Positions 37,238 through 47,413 of a stretch of 64,000 nucleotides of DNA are shown piece by piece. A model generated the notes under the pieces. It was given only the letters and a program-made list of their open reading frames with translations, did not search any database and was not told the DNA's origin. The stretch spans positions 1,221,501 through 1,285,500 of the forward strand of contig NZ_CP049250.1 in assembly GCF_011046895.1 (NCBI RefSeq), in the 5' to 3' direction. The position numbers were made by a program, and so were the translations under genes. The stretch's first letter is position 1, and every line of letters starts with the position of its first letter. The DNA is from Rhizobium rhizoryzae. Lineage in GTDB: Bacteria > Pseudomonadota > Alphaproteobacteria > Rhizobiales > Rhizobiaceae.

Positions 37238-37270
37238 GAAGCCGCCGGACAAGGCCTGTCCGGCGGCTTC
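37238..37270 (-). terminator. Hairpin terminator downstream of acnA
   Basis: Perfect 13-base stem GAAGCCGCCGGAC / GTCCGGCGGCTTC (37238-37250 and 37258-37270) with a 7-base loop. On the minus strand it is followed by TTTATG, a short T run. It lies 85 bp past the acnA stop. Confidence 0.75.
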
Positions 37271-37355
37271 CTTGAATTTCGTCTTCTCCAGACGGTGAAC
37301 CCTGCATCAGGCCAGAAGATTGCGCCACCTCTAGAGCAGCGCAATCCAGAGCCGA

Positions 37356-40052
37356 TCAGGCAGCCAGATCGCGAAGAACCGTCTGCAGGATGCCGCCATT
37401 GTTGACGTAGGTGACTTCATCCAGCGTGTCGATGCGGCAGAGGATCTTGATCTCCTTCACCGTTCCGTCTGCGTAGGTGATCTTGGCCGTCTTCCACTCG
37501 CGCGGCTTGATTTCGCCGTTGAGACCTTCGATCGTGACCGTTTCGTCACCCTTCAGGTCCAGCGTCTGCCAGTTCGTGCCCTCTTCGAAGACGAACGGGA
37601 TAACGCCCATGCCGACCAGGTTCGAGCGGTGAATACGCTCGAAGGACTGCGCGATGACAGCGCGAACGCCGAGCAGGTTGGTACCCTTGGCAGCCCAGTC
37701 ACGCGAAGAACCGTTGCCGTATTCAACGCCTGCAAAGATGACCAGCGGCGTGCCTTCGGCCTTGTACTTCATGGCAGCGTCGTAGATCGACATCTCTTCC
37801 TTGGACGGATAGTGGACGGTGTAACCGCCTTCCTTGCCGTTCGGGCCGAGCATGAAGTTACGGATGCGGATGTTGGCGAACGTGCCGCGCATCATCACTT
37901 CATGATTGCCACGGCGTGTACCGTACTGGTTGAAGTCAGCAACGGATACGCCGTTGCCGAGCAGGTAGGCACCAGCCGGGGACTGCGCCTTGATCGAACC
38001 GGCCGGAGAAATATGGTCGGTGGTGATCTTGTCGCCGAAGAGACCGAGAACGCGGGCGTTGACGATGTTGTCGGTGCCGACACCAGCCTGCTTCGGCATG
38101 CCGACGAAGTAAGGCGGGTTCTGCACATAGGTCGACTGGTCGTCCCAGGCATAGGTCTGGCCTTCCGGAACCTGCACAGCCTGCCAGTTTGCGTCGCCCT
38201 TGAAGACGTCTGCATACTTGGTCTCGAACAGTTCGCGGGTCACGTACTTCTGGATGAACTCCTGCACTTCGGCGGAGGTCGGCCAGATGTCCTTCAGGTA
38301 AACCGGGTTGCCATCGCGGTCTTCACCGAGCGGCTCGCTGGTCAGGTCCTTCTGGACAGTACCGGCGAGAGCGTAGGCAACCACGAGCGGCGGGGAAGCC
38401 AGGTAGTTCGCCTGAACGTCCGGCGAGATACGACCTTCGAAGTTGCGGTTACCGGAGAGCACGCCAGCGGCAATGATGCCCTTGTCGTTGATCGTCTTGG
38501 AGATCGGTGCTGGCAGCGGGCCGGAGTTGCCGATGCAGGTCGTGCAGCCGAAACCGACGAGGTTGAAGCCGAGCGCGTCCAGTTCCTTCTGCAGGCCGGA
38601 CTTCTCAAGATATTCGCCGACAACCTGGGATCCCGGTGCAAGCGAGGTCTTGACCCACGGCTTGGACTTCAGGCCCTTGGCAACGGCGTTGCGGGCGAGA
38701 AGGCCAGCAGCAATCAGAACGCTCGGGTTCGAAGTGTTGGTGCAGGACGTGATGGCGGCGATTGCAACGTCACCATGGCCGAGATCGAAATCGGTGCCTT
38801 CAACAGCCCAACGCGTATCGAGCTGACCCGGCTTCTTGTAATCGCCTTCGAGAGCGGTTGCAAAGTTCGGAGCAATGGTTTCGAGCGGCAGACGGCCTTC
38901 CGGACGCTTCGGACCAGCCATGGACGGCACGACGTCGCCGAGATCGAGTTCCAGCGTGTCGGTGAAGACGAGGTCGGATCCATCGCCCTGACGCCACATG
39001 CCCTGAGCCTTGGAATAGGCTTCAACGAGAGCGATACGGTCCTTCGTGCGGCCCGACATGTCGAGATAGCCAACGGTGGCGGAATCGACCGGGAAGAAGC
39101 CGCAGGTTGCGCCGTATTCAGGACCCATGTTGCCGATCGTCGCGCGGTCGGCAACCGGGAGCGTGTCGAGGCCCGTGCCGTAGAATTCGACGAATTTGGA
39201 AACCACGCCCTTCTTGCGCAGCATCTGGACGACCGTCAGAACGAGGTCGGTCGCGGTCACGCCTTCCTTCAGCGTGCCGGTCAGCTTGAAGCCGATGACT
39301 TCCGGCAGAAGCATCGAAACCGGCTGGCCGAGCATGGCGGCTTCCGCTTCGATACCACCAACGCCCCAGCCCAGAACGCCCAGACCATTGATCATGGTCG
39401 TGTGGCTGTCGGTGCCGACACAGGTGTCAGGATAAGCGATGGTCTCGCCGTCTTCTTCCTTCGTCCACACCGTCTGGCCGAGATATTCGAAGTTCACCTG
39501 GTGACAGATACCTGTGCCCGGAGGAACGACGCGGAAGTTCTTGAACGCCTGCTGGCCCCACTTCAGGAAGCGGTAACGTTCGCCGTTGCGCTCGTATTCG
39601 AGTTCAACGTTGCGGGCAAACGCCTTGGGAGTCCCGAACTCATCAACGATAACCGAGTGGTCGATCACGAGATCGACAGGAACGAGCGGGTTGATCTTCT
39701 CCGGGTCGCCACCGAGGGCCTTGATGCCGTCGCGCATGGCAGCGAGGTCAACAACGGCGGGAACGCCGGTAAAGTCCTGCATCAGAACGCGAGCCGGACG
39801 ATAGGCGATTTCGTTCTCGACCTTACCCTTGTTGTTCAGCCATTCGGCAACCGAAAGGATGTGCTCCTTGGTGACCGACTTGCCGTCTTCAAAGCGCAGC
39901 AGGTTTTCCAGAAGAACCTTCATCGAGAAGGGCAGCTTGGAAACGCCCGGCAGGCCATTGGCCTCTGCCTTCGGTAGGCTGTAATAGACGTAATCCTTGC
40001 CATCGACGGTCAGAACGGACCGGCAATTGAAGCTGTCGAGAGATTTAGACAC
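37356..40052 (-). CDS. acnA: Aconitate hydratase A
   Basis: 898 residues. [4Fe-4S] aconitase of the citric-acid cycle, converts citrate to isocitrate; the A type can also act as an iron-responsive RNA-binding protein. Cluster ligands are in [18 protein letters not shown] and [14 protein letters not shown]; also [40 protein letters not shown], and [20 protein letters not shown]. Start is placed at GTG 40052 ([13 protein letters not shown]) as in close relatives; the frame opens at a TTG at 40076. Divergent from ccmA. Confidence 0.96.
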   Translation of the reverse strand: MSKSLDSFNCRSVLTVDGKDYVYYSLPKAEANGLPGVSKLPFSMKVLLENLLRFEDGKSVTKEHILSVAEWLNNKGKVENEIAYRPARVLMQDFTGVPAVVDLAAMRDGIKALGGDPEKINPLVPVDLVIDHSVIVDEFGTPKAFARNVELEYERNGERYRFLKWGQQAFKNFRVVPPGTGICHQVNFEYLGQTVWTKEEDGETIAYPDTCVGTDSHTTMINGLGVLGWGVGGIEAEAAMLGQPVSMLLPEVIGFKLTGTLKEGVTATDLVLTVVQMLRKKGVVSKFVEFYGTGLDTLPVADRATIGNMGPEYGATCGFFPVDSATVGYLDMSGRTKDRIALVEAYSKAQGMWRQGDGSDLVFTDTLELDLGDVVPSMAGPKRPEGRLPLETIAPNFATALEGDYKKPGQLDTRWAVEGTDFDLGHGDVAIAAITSCTNTSNPSVLIAAGLLARNAVAKGLKSKPWVKTSLAPGSQVVGEYLEKSGLQKELDALGFNLVGFGCTTCIGNSGPLPAPISKTINDKGIIAAGVLSGNRNFEGRISPDVQANYLASPPLVVAYALAGTVQKDLTSEPLGEDRDGNPVYLKDIWPTSAEVQEFIQKYVTRELFETKYADVFKGDANWQAVQVPEGQTYAWDDQSTYVQNPPYFVGMPKQAGVGTDNIVNARVLGLFGDKITTDHISPAGSIKAQSPAGAYLLGNGVSVADFNQYGTRRGNHEVMMRGTFANIRIRNFMLGPNGKEGGYTVHYPSKEEMSIYDAAMKYKAEGTPLVIFAGVEYGNGSSRDWAAKGTNLLGVRAVIAQSFERIHRSNLVGMGVIPFVFEEGTNWQTLDLKGDETVTIEGLNGEIKPREWKTAKITYADGTVKEIKILCRIDTLDEVTYVNNGGILQTVLRDLAA

Positions 40053-40318
40053 GAGAAGTAACCCCGCTGATATCAAGAGCCAACACGCGCGTGCGGACGC
40101 CTATGCACTTCATGCACATCAGGATGCGGGTACGACCATTTCCGCTGTCCGCACGAGAAGAAAAATCTTCAGGTCCGGCGCAAAGTGAAAATCACGCCGG
40201 CCGCTGGCGTGGTTGCGAAGCTTATAGATAATTTCTAAGAAGTGTTCCAGACCATCAATGGCTATCGAAACGATTTTTTTCTGGTCTTCCCGCAACAGAA
40301 TGAACAAGGTGCGAACCG

Positions 40319-40969
40319 ATGCGGCTTGCCGCCGAAAACCTTTCCGCCCAGCGCGGTGAAGATTTCATATTCTCTAATATTTCCTTCGACTTGCAGTCGG
40401 GTGAGGCCCTTCTTCTCACCGGCCGGAACGGGTCGGGGAAAACGACGCTGCTGCGGGTCGCCGCGGGTCTGATTCAGCCGGCTTCCGGCGGCCTCAGCCT
40501 TTGGTATGACCAGACCCGAAAAGCCTCCAGGCTTGCCGAAGCCTGCCATTATCTCGGGCATCGCAACGCCATGAAAATGGAACTGACCGTGCGGGAAAAC
40601 CTCAGCTTCTGGCAGTCGTTTTTTGGTGATGCTGAGGGCGGAAGGGGCTGTTCAATTGCGCAAGCAGCGCGTGCGGTCGAGCTTGAACAGGTATTACATC
40701 TCCCCTTTGGTTATCTTTCCGCCGGGCAACAACGCCGCATGGCATTCGCCAAGCTTCTGGTGGCCTACCGACCGGTCTGGATTGTCGATGAGCCGACAGC
40801 CGCACTGGATATCAACGCCGAGGCATTGCTGGCACGGCTCATGCGCGAACATCAGGCCAGGGGCGGCATGATCCTTGCCGCCACGCATCAGCCGCTTGAG
40901 CTTCTTGATGTGAGGCGGTTGGAAATGAAGGGCTTTGGGTTTGCGGCCATGGAAGGAGCGGAAGCATGA
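40319..40969 (+). CDS. ccmA: Heme exporter ATP-binding protein CcmA
   Basis: 216 residues. ABC ATPase of the CcmAB complex that drives release of holo-CcmE in cytochrome c maturation. Walker A LLTGRNGSGKTTLLRVAAGL, signature LSAGQQRRMAFAKLLV, Walker B VWIVDEPTAALD, and switch His in LAATHQPLEL. The ATG overlaps nothing upstream; ccmB begins 4 bases before its stop. Confidence 0.95.
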   Translation: MRLAAENLSAQRGEDFIFSNISFDLQSGEALLLTGRNGSGKTTLLRVAAGLIQPASGGLSLWYDQTRKASRLAEACHYLGHRNAMKMELTVRENLSFWQSFFGDAEGGRGCSIAQAARAVELEQVLHLPFGYLSAGQQRRMAFAKLLVAYRPVWIVDEPTAALDINAEALLARLMREHQARGGMILAATHQPLELLDVRRLEMKGFGFAAMEGAEA

Positions 40970-41625
40970 TCGCCCTCCTGCTTCGCGATCTCAAACTGTC
41001 TTTCCGTGCTGGCGGCGGCGCCTTGATCGGTATCCTGTTTTTCCTGACAGTGGTGGCGGTCATTCCCTTCGGGGTAGGGCCGGATCTCAATCTTCTATCG
41101 CGGATTGGTCCCGCCATCGTCTGGATCGGCGCGCTGCTTGCTGCACTCCTTGGTCTTGACCGGCTGTTTCAGGCCGATCGCGACGATGGCTCGCTGGATC
41201 TTATCTTGATGCAGGAGCATCCGCTGGTGCTGACAGTTCTGGTGAAGTGCCTCGCGCATTGGCTGGCCAATATTCTGCCACTGGTGATCGCTTCTCCGTT
41301 GCTCGGCCTGTTCATGAATATGAGCGAGGTGGCGATCGGTGCCGTCATGCTGACCCTGCTGGTCGGTTCTCCGGCGCTGGCCTTCATCGGCGCTGTCGGG
41401 GCGGCAGTGGCAGTCACACTCCCGAGAGGGGGGCTTCTGGTTTCCATCCTCGTTCTGCCATTGACGATTCCCGTGCTGATTTTTGGCGTCAGCGCATCCT
41501 ATGCAGCGGTGGAAGATCCGGCACCCTTCCTGCCGCCCTTTCTGATTCTTGTTGCCATCACGATGTTTTTTGCCGTCATTGGCCCGCTCGGTGCTGCGCT
41601 GGCGTTGCGCAATGCCGGGGATTGA
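40966..41625 (+). CDS. ccmB: Heme exporter protein CcmB
   Basis: 219 residues, six predicted membrane spans. Seen: LLLRDLKLSFRAGGGALIGI, the FFLTVVAVIPFGVGPDLNLL stretch, LLGLDRLFQADRDDGSLDLI and the GAVGAAVAVTLPRGGLLVSI block. Membrane partner of CcmA. Its start overlaps the ccmA stop by 4 bases and ccmC follows after 43 bp. Confidence 0.95.
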   Translation: MIALLLRDLKLSFRAGGGALIGILFFLTVVAVIPFGVGPDLNLLSRIGPAIVWIGALLAALLGLDRLFQADRDDGSLDLILMQEHPLVLTVLVKCLAHWLANILPLVIASPLLGLFMNMSEVAIGAVMLTLLVGSPALAFIGAVGAAVAVTLPRGGLLVSILVLPLTIPVLIFGVSASYAAVEDPAPFLPPFLILVAITMFFAVIGPLGAALALRNAGD

Positions 41626-41668
41626 CTAGAATCAAGGAAAGACGGGGAGCCACCCCTAAAAGGATTAC

Positions 41669-42427
41669 ATGACCGAAAGCCTCGCCATCCGCAAATTCAG
41701 CGACCTTGCCAACCCGACGCGGTTCCTCGCGCTTGCGGAACGCCTTTTGCCGTGGATGGCGGGCCTCTGTTGCCTGCTCTTCGCAGCCGGGCTGTACCTC
41801 GCCTTCACGACTGAGGGGGATTACCAGCAAGGCGATACGGTGCGGATCATGTACATCCATGTGCCTGCGGCCTGGCTTTCGATGATGTGTTATTCCGTCA
41901 TGGCGCTGTCGGCCATTGGCACGCTGGTCTGGCGTCATCCGCTGGCCGATGTTTCCCATAAGGCCGCAGCTCCGCTTGGTGCCGCTTTTACGCTGATCGC
42001 GCTGATCACAGGTTCGCTGTGGGGGAAACCCATGTGGGGCACGTGGTGGGTGTGGGATGCGCGGCTCACATCCGTCTTCATCCTGTTCCTGATGTATCTC
42101 GGCATCATCGCGCTGAACCGTGCCATGGACGATCCGTCCAGGGCTGCGCGGGTTTCTTCGGTGCTGATCCTCGTGGGATTTGTGAACATCCCAATCATCA
42201 AGTTCTCGGTGGACTGGTGGAACACGCTGCATCAGCCAGCCAGTGTCATCCGCATGGATGGACCGACCATCGACGGAGAGTTTTTGCGTCCGCTGCTGGT
42301 CATGGCCATTGCTTACACGCTGCTGTTTTTCACATTGCATATCACGGCCATGCGCAATGAGATATGGCGTCGTCGCATTGCGACCCAGCGGCGTCTGGCA
42401 GCCCGTAACGCAAGCCGGGAGGTATGA
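41669..42427 (+). CDS. ccmC: Heme transporter/lyase CcmC
   Basis: 252 residues with six spans. The tryptophan-rich motif WGKPMWGTWWVWDARLTS (WGTWWVWD) that holds heme facing the periplasm, plus MYIHVPAAWLSMMCYSVMAL and the later SVDWWNTLHQPASV His. CcmC loads heme onto the chaperone CcmE. ccmD follows after 3 bp. Confidence 0.97.
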   Translation: MTESLAIRKFSDLANPTRFLALAERLLPWMAGLCCLLFAAGLYLAFTTEGDYQQGDTVRIMYIHVPAAWLSMMCYSVMALSAIGTLVWRHPLADVSHKAAAPLGAAFTLIALITGSLWGKPMWGTWWVWDARLTSVFILFLMYLGIIALNRAMDDPSRAARVSSVLILVGFVNIPIIKFSVDWWNTLHQPASVIRMDGPTIDGEFLRPLLVMAIAYTLLFFTLHITAMRNEIWRRRIATQRRLAARNASREV

Positions 42428-42430
42428 GAG

Positions 42431-42607
42431 ATGAGCCACGCTTTCTATATCTTTACCTCCTACGGTGTGACGGCGCTGATTACACTTGCCGTTATAGCTT
42501 GGACCCTTCTGGATGGTCGCGCCCGCCGGAACGAAATGGCTGAACTGGAGGCCGCCGGTATCCGTCGCCGGTCCTCTCCTCCCGTGACTGAGGGCAAACA
42601 GGCATGA
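42431..42607 (+). CDS. ccmD: Heme exporter protein CcmD
   Basis: 58 residues, a short open frame between ccmC and ccmG. MSHAFYIFTSYGVTALITLA starts with the conserved Y-I-F-x-S-Y-G-V and runs into a single span; then the cytoplasmic part LDGRARRNEMAELEAAGIRR. CcmD helps release holo-CcmE from CcmABC. Its stop codon overlaps the ccmG start (ATGA). Confidence 0.93.
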   Translation: MSHAFYIFTSYGVTALITLAVIAWTLLDGRARRNEMAELEAAGIRRRSSPPVTEGKQA

Positions 42608-43212
42608 CGGCTCCCCTTCAAACGGAGGAAACGCCCGAAAAGCGTGGCCTCGGACGTTATGGCTTTGCCTTGATCCCGCTGGTGATCTTCGCAGGCTTTG
42701 CCGCAGTGGCGGGAAAAATGTTGTATGATCAGGATGTGAATGGACGCGATGTGTCTGCCATTCCTTCGGCTCTGATCGGCAAACACGCGCCTTCACTTGC
42801 CTTGCCACCGCTGGAAGGGTCGCAAACGCCTGCGCTTACCGATGCCGCGATCAAGGGCAGGCTGACCCTGGTGAATGTGTTTGCGTCCTGGTGCGTACCC
42901 TGCCGTCAGGAGCATCCGCTCCTGAAGGAGCTCGCGAAGGATAGCCGGATCACTATCGTCGGCATCAATTACAAGGATCGCAACGACAACGCGCTGCGTT
43001 TCCTGGGCGAACTCGGCAATCCCTACAAGGCCATCGGCGTTGATCCGAACGGCAAGGCCGCGATCGACTGGGGCGTCTATGGCATTCCGGAAAGCTATCT
43101 CGTCGCTCCGGATGGCACGATCCTCTACAAGCGCGTCGGGCCTTTCGATGAGCGCAGCGTCAGCCAGGATCTGCTGCCCGCCATCGAGAAGGCCCTGACG
43201 CCGCAAGTCTGA
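42604..43212 (+). CDS. ccmG: Thiol:disulfide interchange protein CcmG (DsbE)
   Basis: 202 residues. One N-terminal membrane anchor (about 18-40, YGFALIPLVIFAGFAAVAGK) and a periplasmic thioredoxin domain with active site ASWCVPCRQEHPLL. The DsbE signature GVYGIPESYLVAPDGTILYK follows the cis-proline. It reduces the CXXCH cysteines of apocytochrome c for heme ligation. It overlaps ccmD by 4 bases; the gene run ends here, before repeat copy C. ccmE, ccmF and ccmH are not in the window. Confidence 0.95.
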   Translation: MTAPLQTEETPEKRGLGRYGFALIPLVIFAGFAAVAGKMLYDQDVNGRDVSAIPSALIGKHAPSLALPPLEGSQTPALTDAAIKGRLTLVNVFASWCVPCRQEHPLLKELAKDSRITIVGINYKDRNDNALRFLGELGNPYKAIGVDPNGKAAIDWGVYGIPESYLVAPDGTILYKRVGPFDERSVSQDLLPAIEKALTPQV

Positions 43213-43229
43213 TCCAACTCCTTGTTATG

Positions 43230-43279
43230 ACGCATTTCCGGACGCAAAACCGCTGCACACTTTTGCTGGAAATGCTTTA
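43230..43279. repeat. Rhizobial palindromic repeat, copy C
   Basis: Arms GCATTTCC (43232-43239) and GGAAATGC (43268-43275) around GGACGCAAAACCGCTGCACA and CTTTTGCT. Same core as copies A and B (ACGCAAAACCG, CACTTTTGC). It lies between convergent ccmG and the DUF2585 gene, whose stop codon complement (TTA, 43277-43279) forms its edge. Confidence 0.85.
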
Positions 43280-43870
43280 CAGCGCCCCCTGCCAGGCCCG
43301 GACCGCATCGAGCGGATAAACGAGCATCAGCACGTTGAGGGTCAGGTTGTCGCGGATCAGCCAGCCGGTAAAGATCTCGAAAATAATAGCGACAACAAGA
43401 GTGACCCAGACCGGCACCCGCGCGGCAAACAGAAAGCCAAGCGCCATGAAGATGGTATCCATGGCCGAATTCAGGATGCTATCGCCTTCATAGCCGATGG
43501 CCATGGTTGCGGATCGATAGCGGTCAATGATGATGGGGGAGTTTTCCAGAAGCTCCCATGCCGCTTCGATGAAGGTGGCAAGCGTAAGACGCTTGGCAAA
43601 CGAAGCCTTGCGCAGCACCAGCCAGCCGAGGCCATAAAACAGGAAGCCATGGATGATGTGCGACGGCGTGTACCAATCCGCCAGATGCTGGGAATTGCCC
43701 GGCGTGTTCACGCCCGGCTCAAACAACTTCACAGTGCCGCAGGTGCAGATCCACACCCGCCCCATGAAATGCTCGGCGATGATCTGTGCCAGCAGAATGA
43801 TGAGCGCGACCGCAAACCAGTAATGGCCGCTGCTGCCGTTGCGGGCGGGATAGGCGTCCGCCGTGCTCAC
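43277..43870 (-). CDS. DUF2585 (UPF0314) membrane protein
   Basis: 197 residues with several spans. Conserved parts: [54 protein letters not shown] and [20 protein letters not shown], which contains an E-N-(S)-P pattern. Function unknown; family limited mainly to alphaproteobacteria. Start overlaps the yciB stop by 4 bases; last gene of dapF-mtaB-ftsY-yciB-DUF2585. Confidence 0.92.
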   Translation of the reverse strand: MSTADAYPARNGSSGHYWFAVALIILLAQIIAEHFMGRVWICTCGTVKLFEPGVNTPGNSQHLADWYTPSHIIHGFLFYGLGWLVLRKASFAKRLTLATFIEAAWELLENSPIIIDRYRSATMAIGYEGDSILNSAMDTIFMALGFLFAARVPVWVTLVVAIIFEIFTGWLIRDNLTLNVLMLVYPLDAVRAWQGAL

Positions 43871-44514
43871 TTTCCATCCTCGGACTTCGGCTCAAGCGAA
43901 TGTTTCATGATGAGCGGCATCTGCGCCAGCGTGAAGGCAATGGTGATCGGCATCGTGCCCCAAACCTTGAAGTTGACCCAGACGGCGTCGGAAAAATTGC
44001 GCCAGACCACTTCGTTCAGCACGGCAAGAAACAGGAAGAAAATGCCCCAACGGAGAGTCAGCTTGCGCCATCCTTCATCCGTCAGCTGAAAGGCTGCGTT
44101 GAAGACATAGCCCAGCAGCGATTTGCCGAACAACAGGCCAATCAGCAGCGTAACGCCGAACAGCGTGTTGACGATGGTCGGCTTCATCTTGATGAAGGTC
44201 TCGTCCTGCAACCAGATGGAGAGGCCGCCAAAGATCATGACCACGATACCGGAGACGAAGGGCATGACCGGCAAATGCTTGAAAACGATCTTGGAGACGA
44301 TCAGCGAAATAACCGTTGCCGCCATGAAAAGGCCCGTCGCCACCAGCAGCGGTCCGCCTAGCGCTGAGAGCGCTGGAAACTTGGAGACCAGCCATTCGCC
44401 CCGCAAGTTGGCAAAAAAGAACACAAGCAAAGGCCCGAGTTCCAGCGCCATTTTCAGGCCCGGATTTTCCTTTTCCTGACGCGTCGGCGTCGTATCGCTT
44501 TCAAGGCTTGGCAT
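43867..44514 (-). CDS. yciB: Septation protein A / inner-membrane-spanning protein YciB
   Basis: 215 residues, five or six spans. Seen: [20 protein letters not shown] at the start, [20 protein letters not shown] in the middle, and [40 protein letters not shown] near the end. YciB (IspZ) affects envelope synthesis and cell division in enterics and Shigella. It lies 57 bp after ftsY. Confidence 0.95.
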   Translation of the reverse strand: MPSLESDTTPTRQEKENPGLKMALELGPLLVFFFANLRGEWLVSKFPALSALGGPLLVATGLFMAATVISLIVSKIVFKHLPVMPFVSGIVVMIFGGLSIWLQDETFIKMKPTIVNTLFGVTLLIGLLFGKSLLGYVFNAAFQLTDEGWRKLTLRWGIFFLFLAVLNEVVWRNFSDAVWVNFKVWGTMPITIAFTLAQMPLIMKHSLEPKSEDGK

Positions 44515-44571
44515 TGGGCGCGTCTTTATGAAGGTGTTGAAAGAATAGGTGCAAAGCGGTTTTCTGTGGCA

Positions 44572-46122
44572 TCAATGCGACACACCCGCAATTGCCTGCG
44601 CAAAATCTTCCGCCTCGAAGGGTTCAAGATCGTCGATCCCCTCGCCAACACCGATGAAATAGACCGGAAGCTTGTGCTTGGCGGCAATGGCCACCAGAAT
44701 GCCGCCGCGTGCGGTTCCGTCCAGCTTGGTCATGATGAGACCGCTGACGCCAGCCACGTTGCGGAAAATTTCCACCTGGTTCATTGCGTTCTGGCCGGTC
44801 GTTGCGTCAAGGGTCTGGAGGACGGTATGCGGCGCATCCGGGTCCAGCTTGCTCAGAACGCGGACGATCTTTTCCAGCTCAGCCATCAACTCCGCCTTGT
44901 TCTGCAGACGGCCGGCGGTATCGATAATCAGAACGTCGCACTTCTTCGCCTTGGCCTGTTCGAAGGCATCATAGGCAAGGCCGGCCGCATCCGCGCCAAG
45001 CTTGGTGCCGATGAATTCCGAGCCCGTACGATCCGCCCAGATCTTCAACTGCTCGATGGCAGCGGCACGGAAGGTATCGCCCGCCGCCAGCATAACCTTG
45101 AGGCCCGAGCCGGACAACTTGGCCGCCAGCTTGCCAATGGTGGTGGTCTTGCCGGTGCCATTGACGCCGACGACGAGGATGACATGCGGCTTGTGGGAAA
45201 GATCCAGCTCCAGCGGCTTGGCCACCGGCTTCAGAACCTTGGTGATTTCGCTCGCCATGATGCGCGACACGTCGTCACCCGTCACATCCTTGCCATAGCG
45301 TTCGGACGACAGCGTATCGGTGATGCGCATCGCCGTTTCCACGCCAAGATCCGCCTGAATGAGCAGGTCTTCCAGCTCCTCCAGCGTCGCCTCGTCCAGC
45401 TTGCGCTTGGTGAAGAGAGCCGCGATCTGGCCGGTCAGTTGCGCGGATGTGCGCGAAAGCCCCTCGCGCAACCGTTGGAACCAGGAGAGTTTGACCTCTG
45501 GCGCAGCTTCGACCGGGGCGGCTTCCTTGCGAGTGGCGAAGCCTTTGGGAAGGACGGGTTCGGACAGCGTTGGGGTAACCGTGTCGTTACGCCCCTCTGT
45601 CCTGCCGGACATCTCCCCCTCAAGGGGGGAGATCGATTCCGGGCTTCTGTATTGTCCTACATCCTGCTTAGGGGAAGAACCACCTACTTGTAAGCGCGGT
45701 TCAGCATCCGCAACATCAACGAGAGGATGGTCATTTCGCGGCGAGTCGATCTCCCCCCTTGAGGGGGAGATGTCCGGCAGGACAGAGGGGAGTGGGCTTT
45801 GATCGCCATCAGAGCTTTCAGCCTCAGCCTCTAGCAGCGAAAGCGGGACAAGGCCCAGTTCACCCGGAAGTTCGGCAGGGGCCAGCAACACCGGCTCATC
45901 AACCTCTGCCGCGTCATCAGCGGGGCCGCCTGCGGTTTCCATCTCGATCGTTGCGACAGGATCGACCGGCGAAACCGGGAGGTCCTCTTCGCGCGAATGC
46001 GGCTCAAGCTCCGCCTCTATGGACGCCTTATCGTCAGCCGTCAGAGCTTCCGATGCCTTGCTCTCCTCCGCAGGCTTGTCCTTGCCGAACGAGAAGACCT
46101 TCTTGATGAACCCCAGCGCCAT
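44572..46122 (-). CDS. ftsY: Signal recognition particle receptor FtsY, with inserted palindromic element
   Basis: 516 residues. The acidic N-terminal A region (about 1-200) associates with the membrane; then the N and G domains, with VVGVNGTGKTTTIGKLAAKL, AAGDTFRAAAIEQLKIWADR, VLIIDTAGRLQNKAELMAEL and LIMTKLDGTARGGILVAIAA. It docks the SRP (Ffh, same window) to SecYEG. About residues 111-177 are encoded by a 199-bp inverted-repeat element; both ends therefore give related peptides, PSVLPDISPSRGEIDS and ESISPLEGEMSGRTEG. The reading frame continues through it, so the gene probably still works; the A region tolerates variation. 17 bp after mtaB. Confidence 0.95.
   Translation of the reverse strand: MALGFIKKVFSFGKDKPAEESKASEALTADDKASIEAELEPHSREEDLPVSPVDPVATIEMETAGGPADDAAEVDEPVLLAPAELPGELGLVPLSLLEAEAESSDGDQSPLPSVLPDISPSRGEIDSPRNDHPLVDVADAEPRLQVGGSSPKQDVGQYRSPESISPLEGEMSGRTEGRNDTVTPTLSEPVLPKGFATRKEAAPVEAAPEVKLSWFQRLREGLSRTSAQLTGQIAALFTKRKLDEATLEELEDLLIQADLGVETAMRITDTLSSERYGKDVTGDDVSRIMASEITKVLKPVAKPLELDLSHKPHVILVVGVNGTGKTTTIGKLAAKLSGSGLKVMLAAGDTFRAAAIEQLKIWADRTGSEFIGTKLGADAAGLAYDAFEQAKAKKCDVLIIDTAGRLQNKAELMAELEKIVRVLSKLDPDAPHTVLQTLDATTGQNAMNQVEIFRNVAGVSGLIMTKLDGTARGGILVAIAAKHKLPVYFIGVGEGIDDLEPFEAEDFAQAIAGVSH
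45592..45790. repeat. Inverted-repeat element inside ftsY
   Basis: Two perfect 45-base arms (45592-45636 and 45746-45790) in inverted orientation around a 109-base core. Each arm itself has CCCCCTCAAGGGGGG-type dyad symmetry and a CCTGCCGGACATCTCC block. Arms of this type are, to my memory, abundant between genes in Rhizobium and Agrobacterium. Here the element is within a coding region, in frame. Confidence 0.9.
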
Positions 46123-46138
46123 AAAATGTTCCGTTCCG

Positions 46139-47413
46139 TCACGCCGCAGCGGCAGCGTCGACCTGCATTGTCAGATGTTTGCCGTTATGACCGGTCATCA
46201 TCACCGGCACCATATCGCGCGGCTTCAAACCGGGAGCTGCAACCAGTGAGAAGTTTTCCGTATGGGCAAATCCGCTCTGCTCCACAAGGATCATGTGGCG
46301 CGTCCCGACCATCTTGTCGAGATGGGAGAGGAGAAGCTTATCGCCAACGGCCCGCATTCGTGCCGCGCGTTCTTTCACCAGCGCCCGATCCAGTTGCGGC
46401 ATGCGCGCCGCCGGTGTGCCGGGTCGCGGGCTGTAGGGGAAGACATGCAGGAAGGAAAGCCCACAGTCTTGCGCATGACGAACCGCATTCTCGAACATCT
46501 CGTCCGTCTCGGTCGGGAAGCCCGCAATCATATCGGCACCGAAACTTACATCCGGGCGAAGGCTGCGCACCTGATTGATGAAAGCCAATGCATCGGCGCT
46601 GGAATGCCGCCGCTTCATCCGCTTCAGGATCATGTCATCGCCATGCTGGAGCGAGAGGTGCAGATGCGGCATGAAGCGCGGCTCATCGGCCAGAAGGTCA
46701 AACAGATGGCTGTCTGCCTCGATGCTATCGATGGATGAAAGCCGCAGCCGCAAGATCTCCGGCACCTGCTTCAACAACGTCTTCGCCAAAAGCCCAAGCG
46801 TCGGGGTTCCCGGCAGATCGGCACCGTAACTGGTGGCATCCACGCCGGTCAGCACCACTTCCTGATAGCCTTCCGCCACCAGTTTGCGCGCCTGATCGAC
46901 GACGGCCCCCATGGGCACTGAGCGGGAATTGCCGCGGCCATAAGGAATGATGCAGAAGGTGCAGCGATGATCGCAGCCGTTCTGCACCTGAATGAAGGCG
47001 CGCACATGCCCGTCTATGTGCTTCACCATCTGCGGGGCGGTGGCCTTCACGCTCATGATATCGTTGACGCGCAGCTTCTCTTCGGCTGACACGCCGAAAT
47101 CCGGCAAGGCGCGGTAGGAGGCGCTTTTCAGCTTTTCCTCATTGCCGAGAACGGCATCCACTTCCGGCATTTCGCCGAAGGTGGCGGCTTCCGTTTGCGC
47201 CGCGCAACCGGTGACGATGATGCGGGCATGCGGGTTTTCCCGCCGGGCACGACGAATGGCTTGGCGCGCCTGACGCACGGCCTCCCCGGTGACAGCGCAG
47301 GTGTTGACGAGCACGGCATTGTTCAGCCCCGCCTTCTCCGCCTCTGCCCGCATGACCTCGGATTCGTAAGTGTTCAGACGGCAGCCGAAGGTGATGACTT
47401 CGACACCGCTCAC
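46139..47413 (-). CDS. mtaB: tRNA N6-threonylcarbamoyladenosine C2-methylthiotransferase MtaB
   Basis: 424 residues. Radical SAM methylthiotransferase that makes ms2t6A at position 37 of tRNAs. N-terminal UPF0004 domain with [15 protein letters not shown] and [18 protein letters not shown]; radical SAM cluster in [65 protein letters not shown]-like C-terminus is shortened. Start overlaps the dapF stop by 4 bases. Confidence 0.95.
   Translation of the reverse strand: MSGVEVITFGCRLNTYESEVMRAEAEKAGLNNAVLVNTCAVTGEAVRQARQAIRRARRENPHARIIVTGCAAQTEAATFGEMPEVDAVLGNEEKLKSASYRALPDFGVSAEEKLRVNDIMSVKATAPQMVKHIDGHVRAFIQVQNGCDHRCTFCIIPYGRGNSRSVPMGAVVDQARKLVAEGYQEVVLTGVDATSYGADLPGTPTLGLLAKTLLKQVPEILRLRLSSIDSIEADSHLFDLLADEPRFMPHLHLSLQHGDDMILKRMKRRHSSADALAFINQVRSLRPDVSFGADMIAGFPTETDEMFENAVRHAQDCGLSFLHVFPYSPRPGTPAARMPQLDRALVKERAARMRAVGDKLLLSHLDKMVGTRHMILVEQSGFAHTENFSLVAAPGLKPRDMVPVMMTGHNGKHLTMQVDAAAAA

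Noticed and set aside
37629..39977. 782-codon open frame antisense to acnA
   Set aside because: Shadow of acnA codon bias, no recognisable domain.
45592..45790. CRISPR or terminator reading of the ftsY repeat
   Set aside because: Only two inverted copies, no direct-repeat array, and it is inside an open coding frame.
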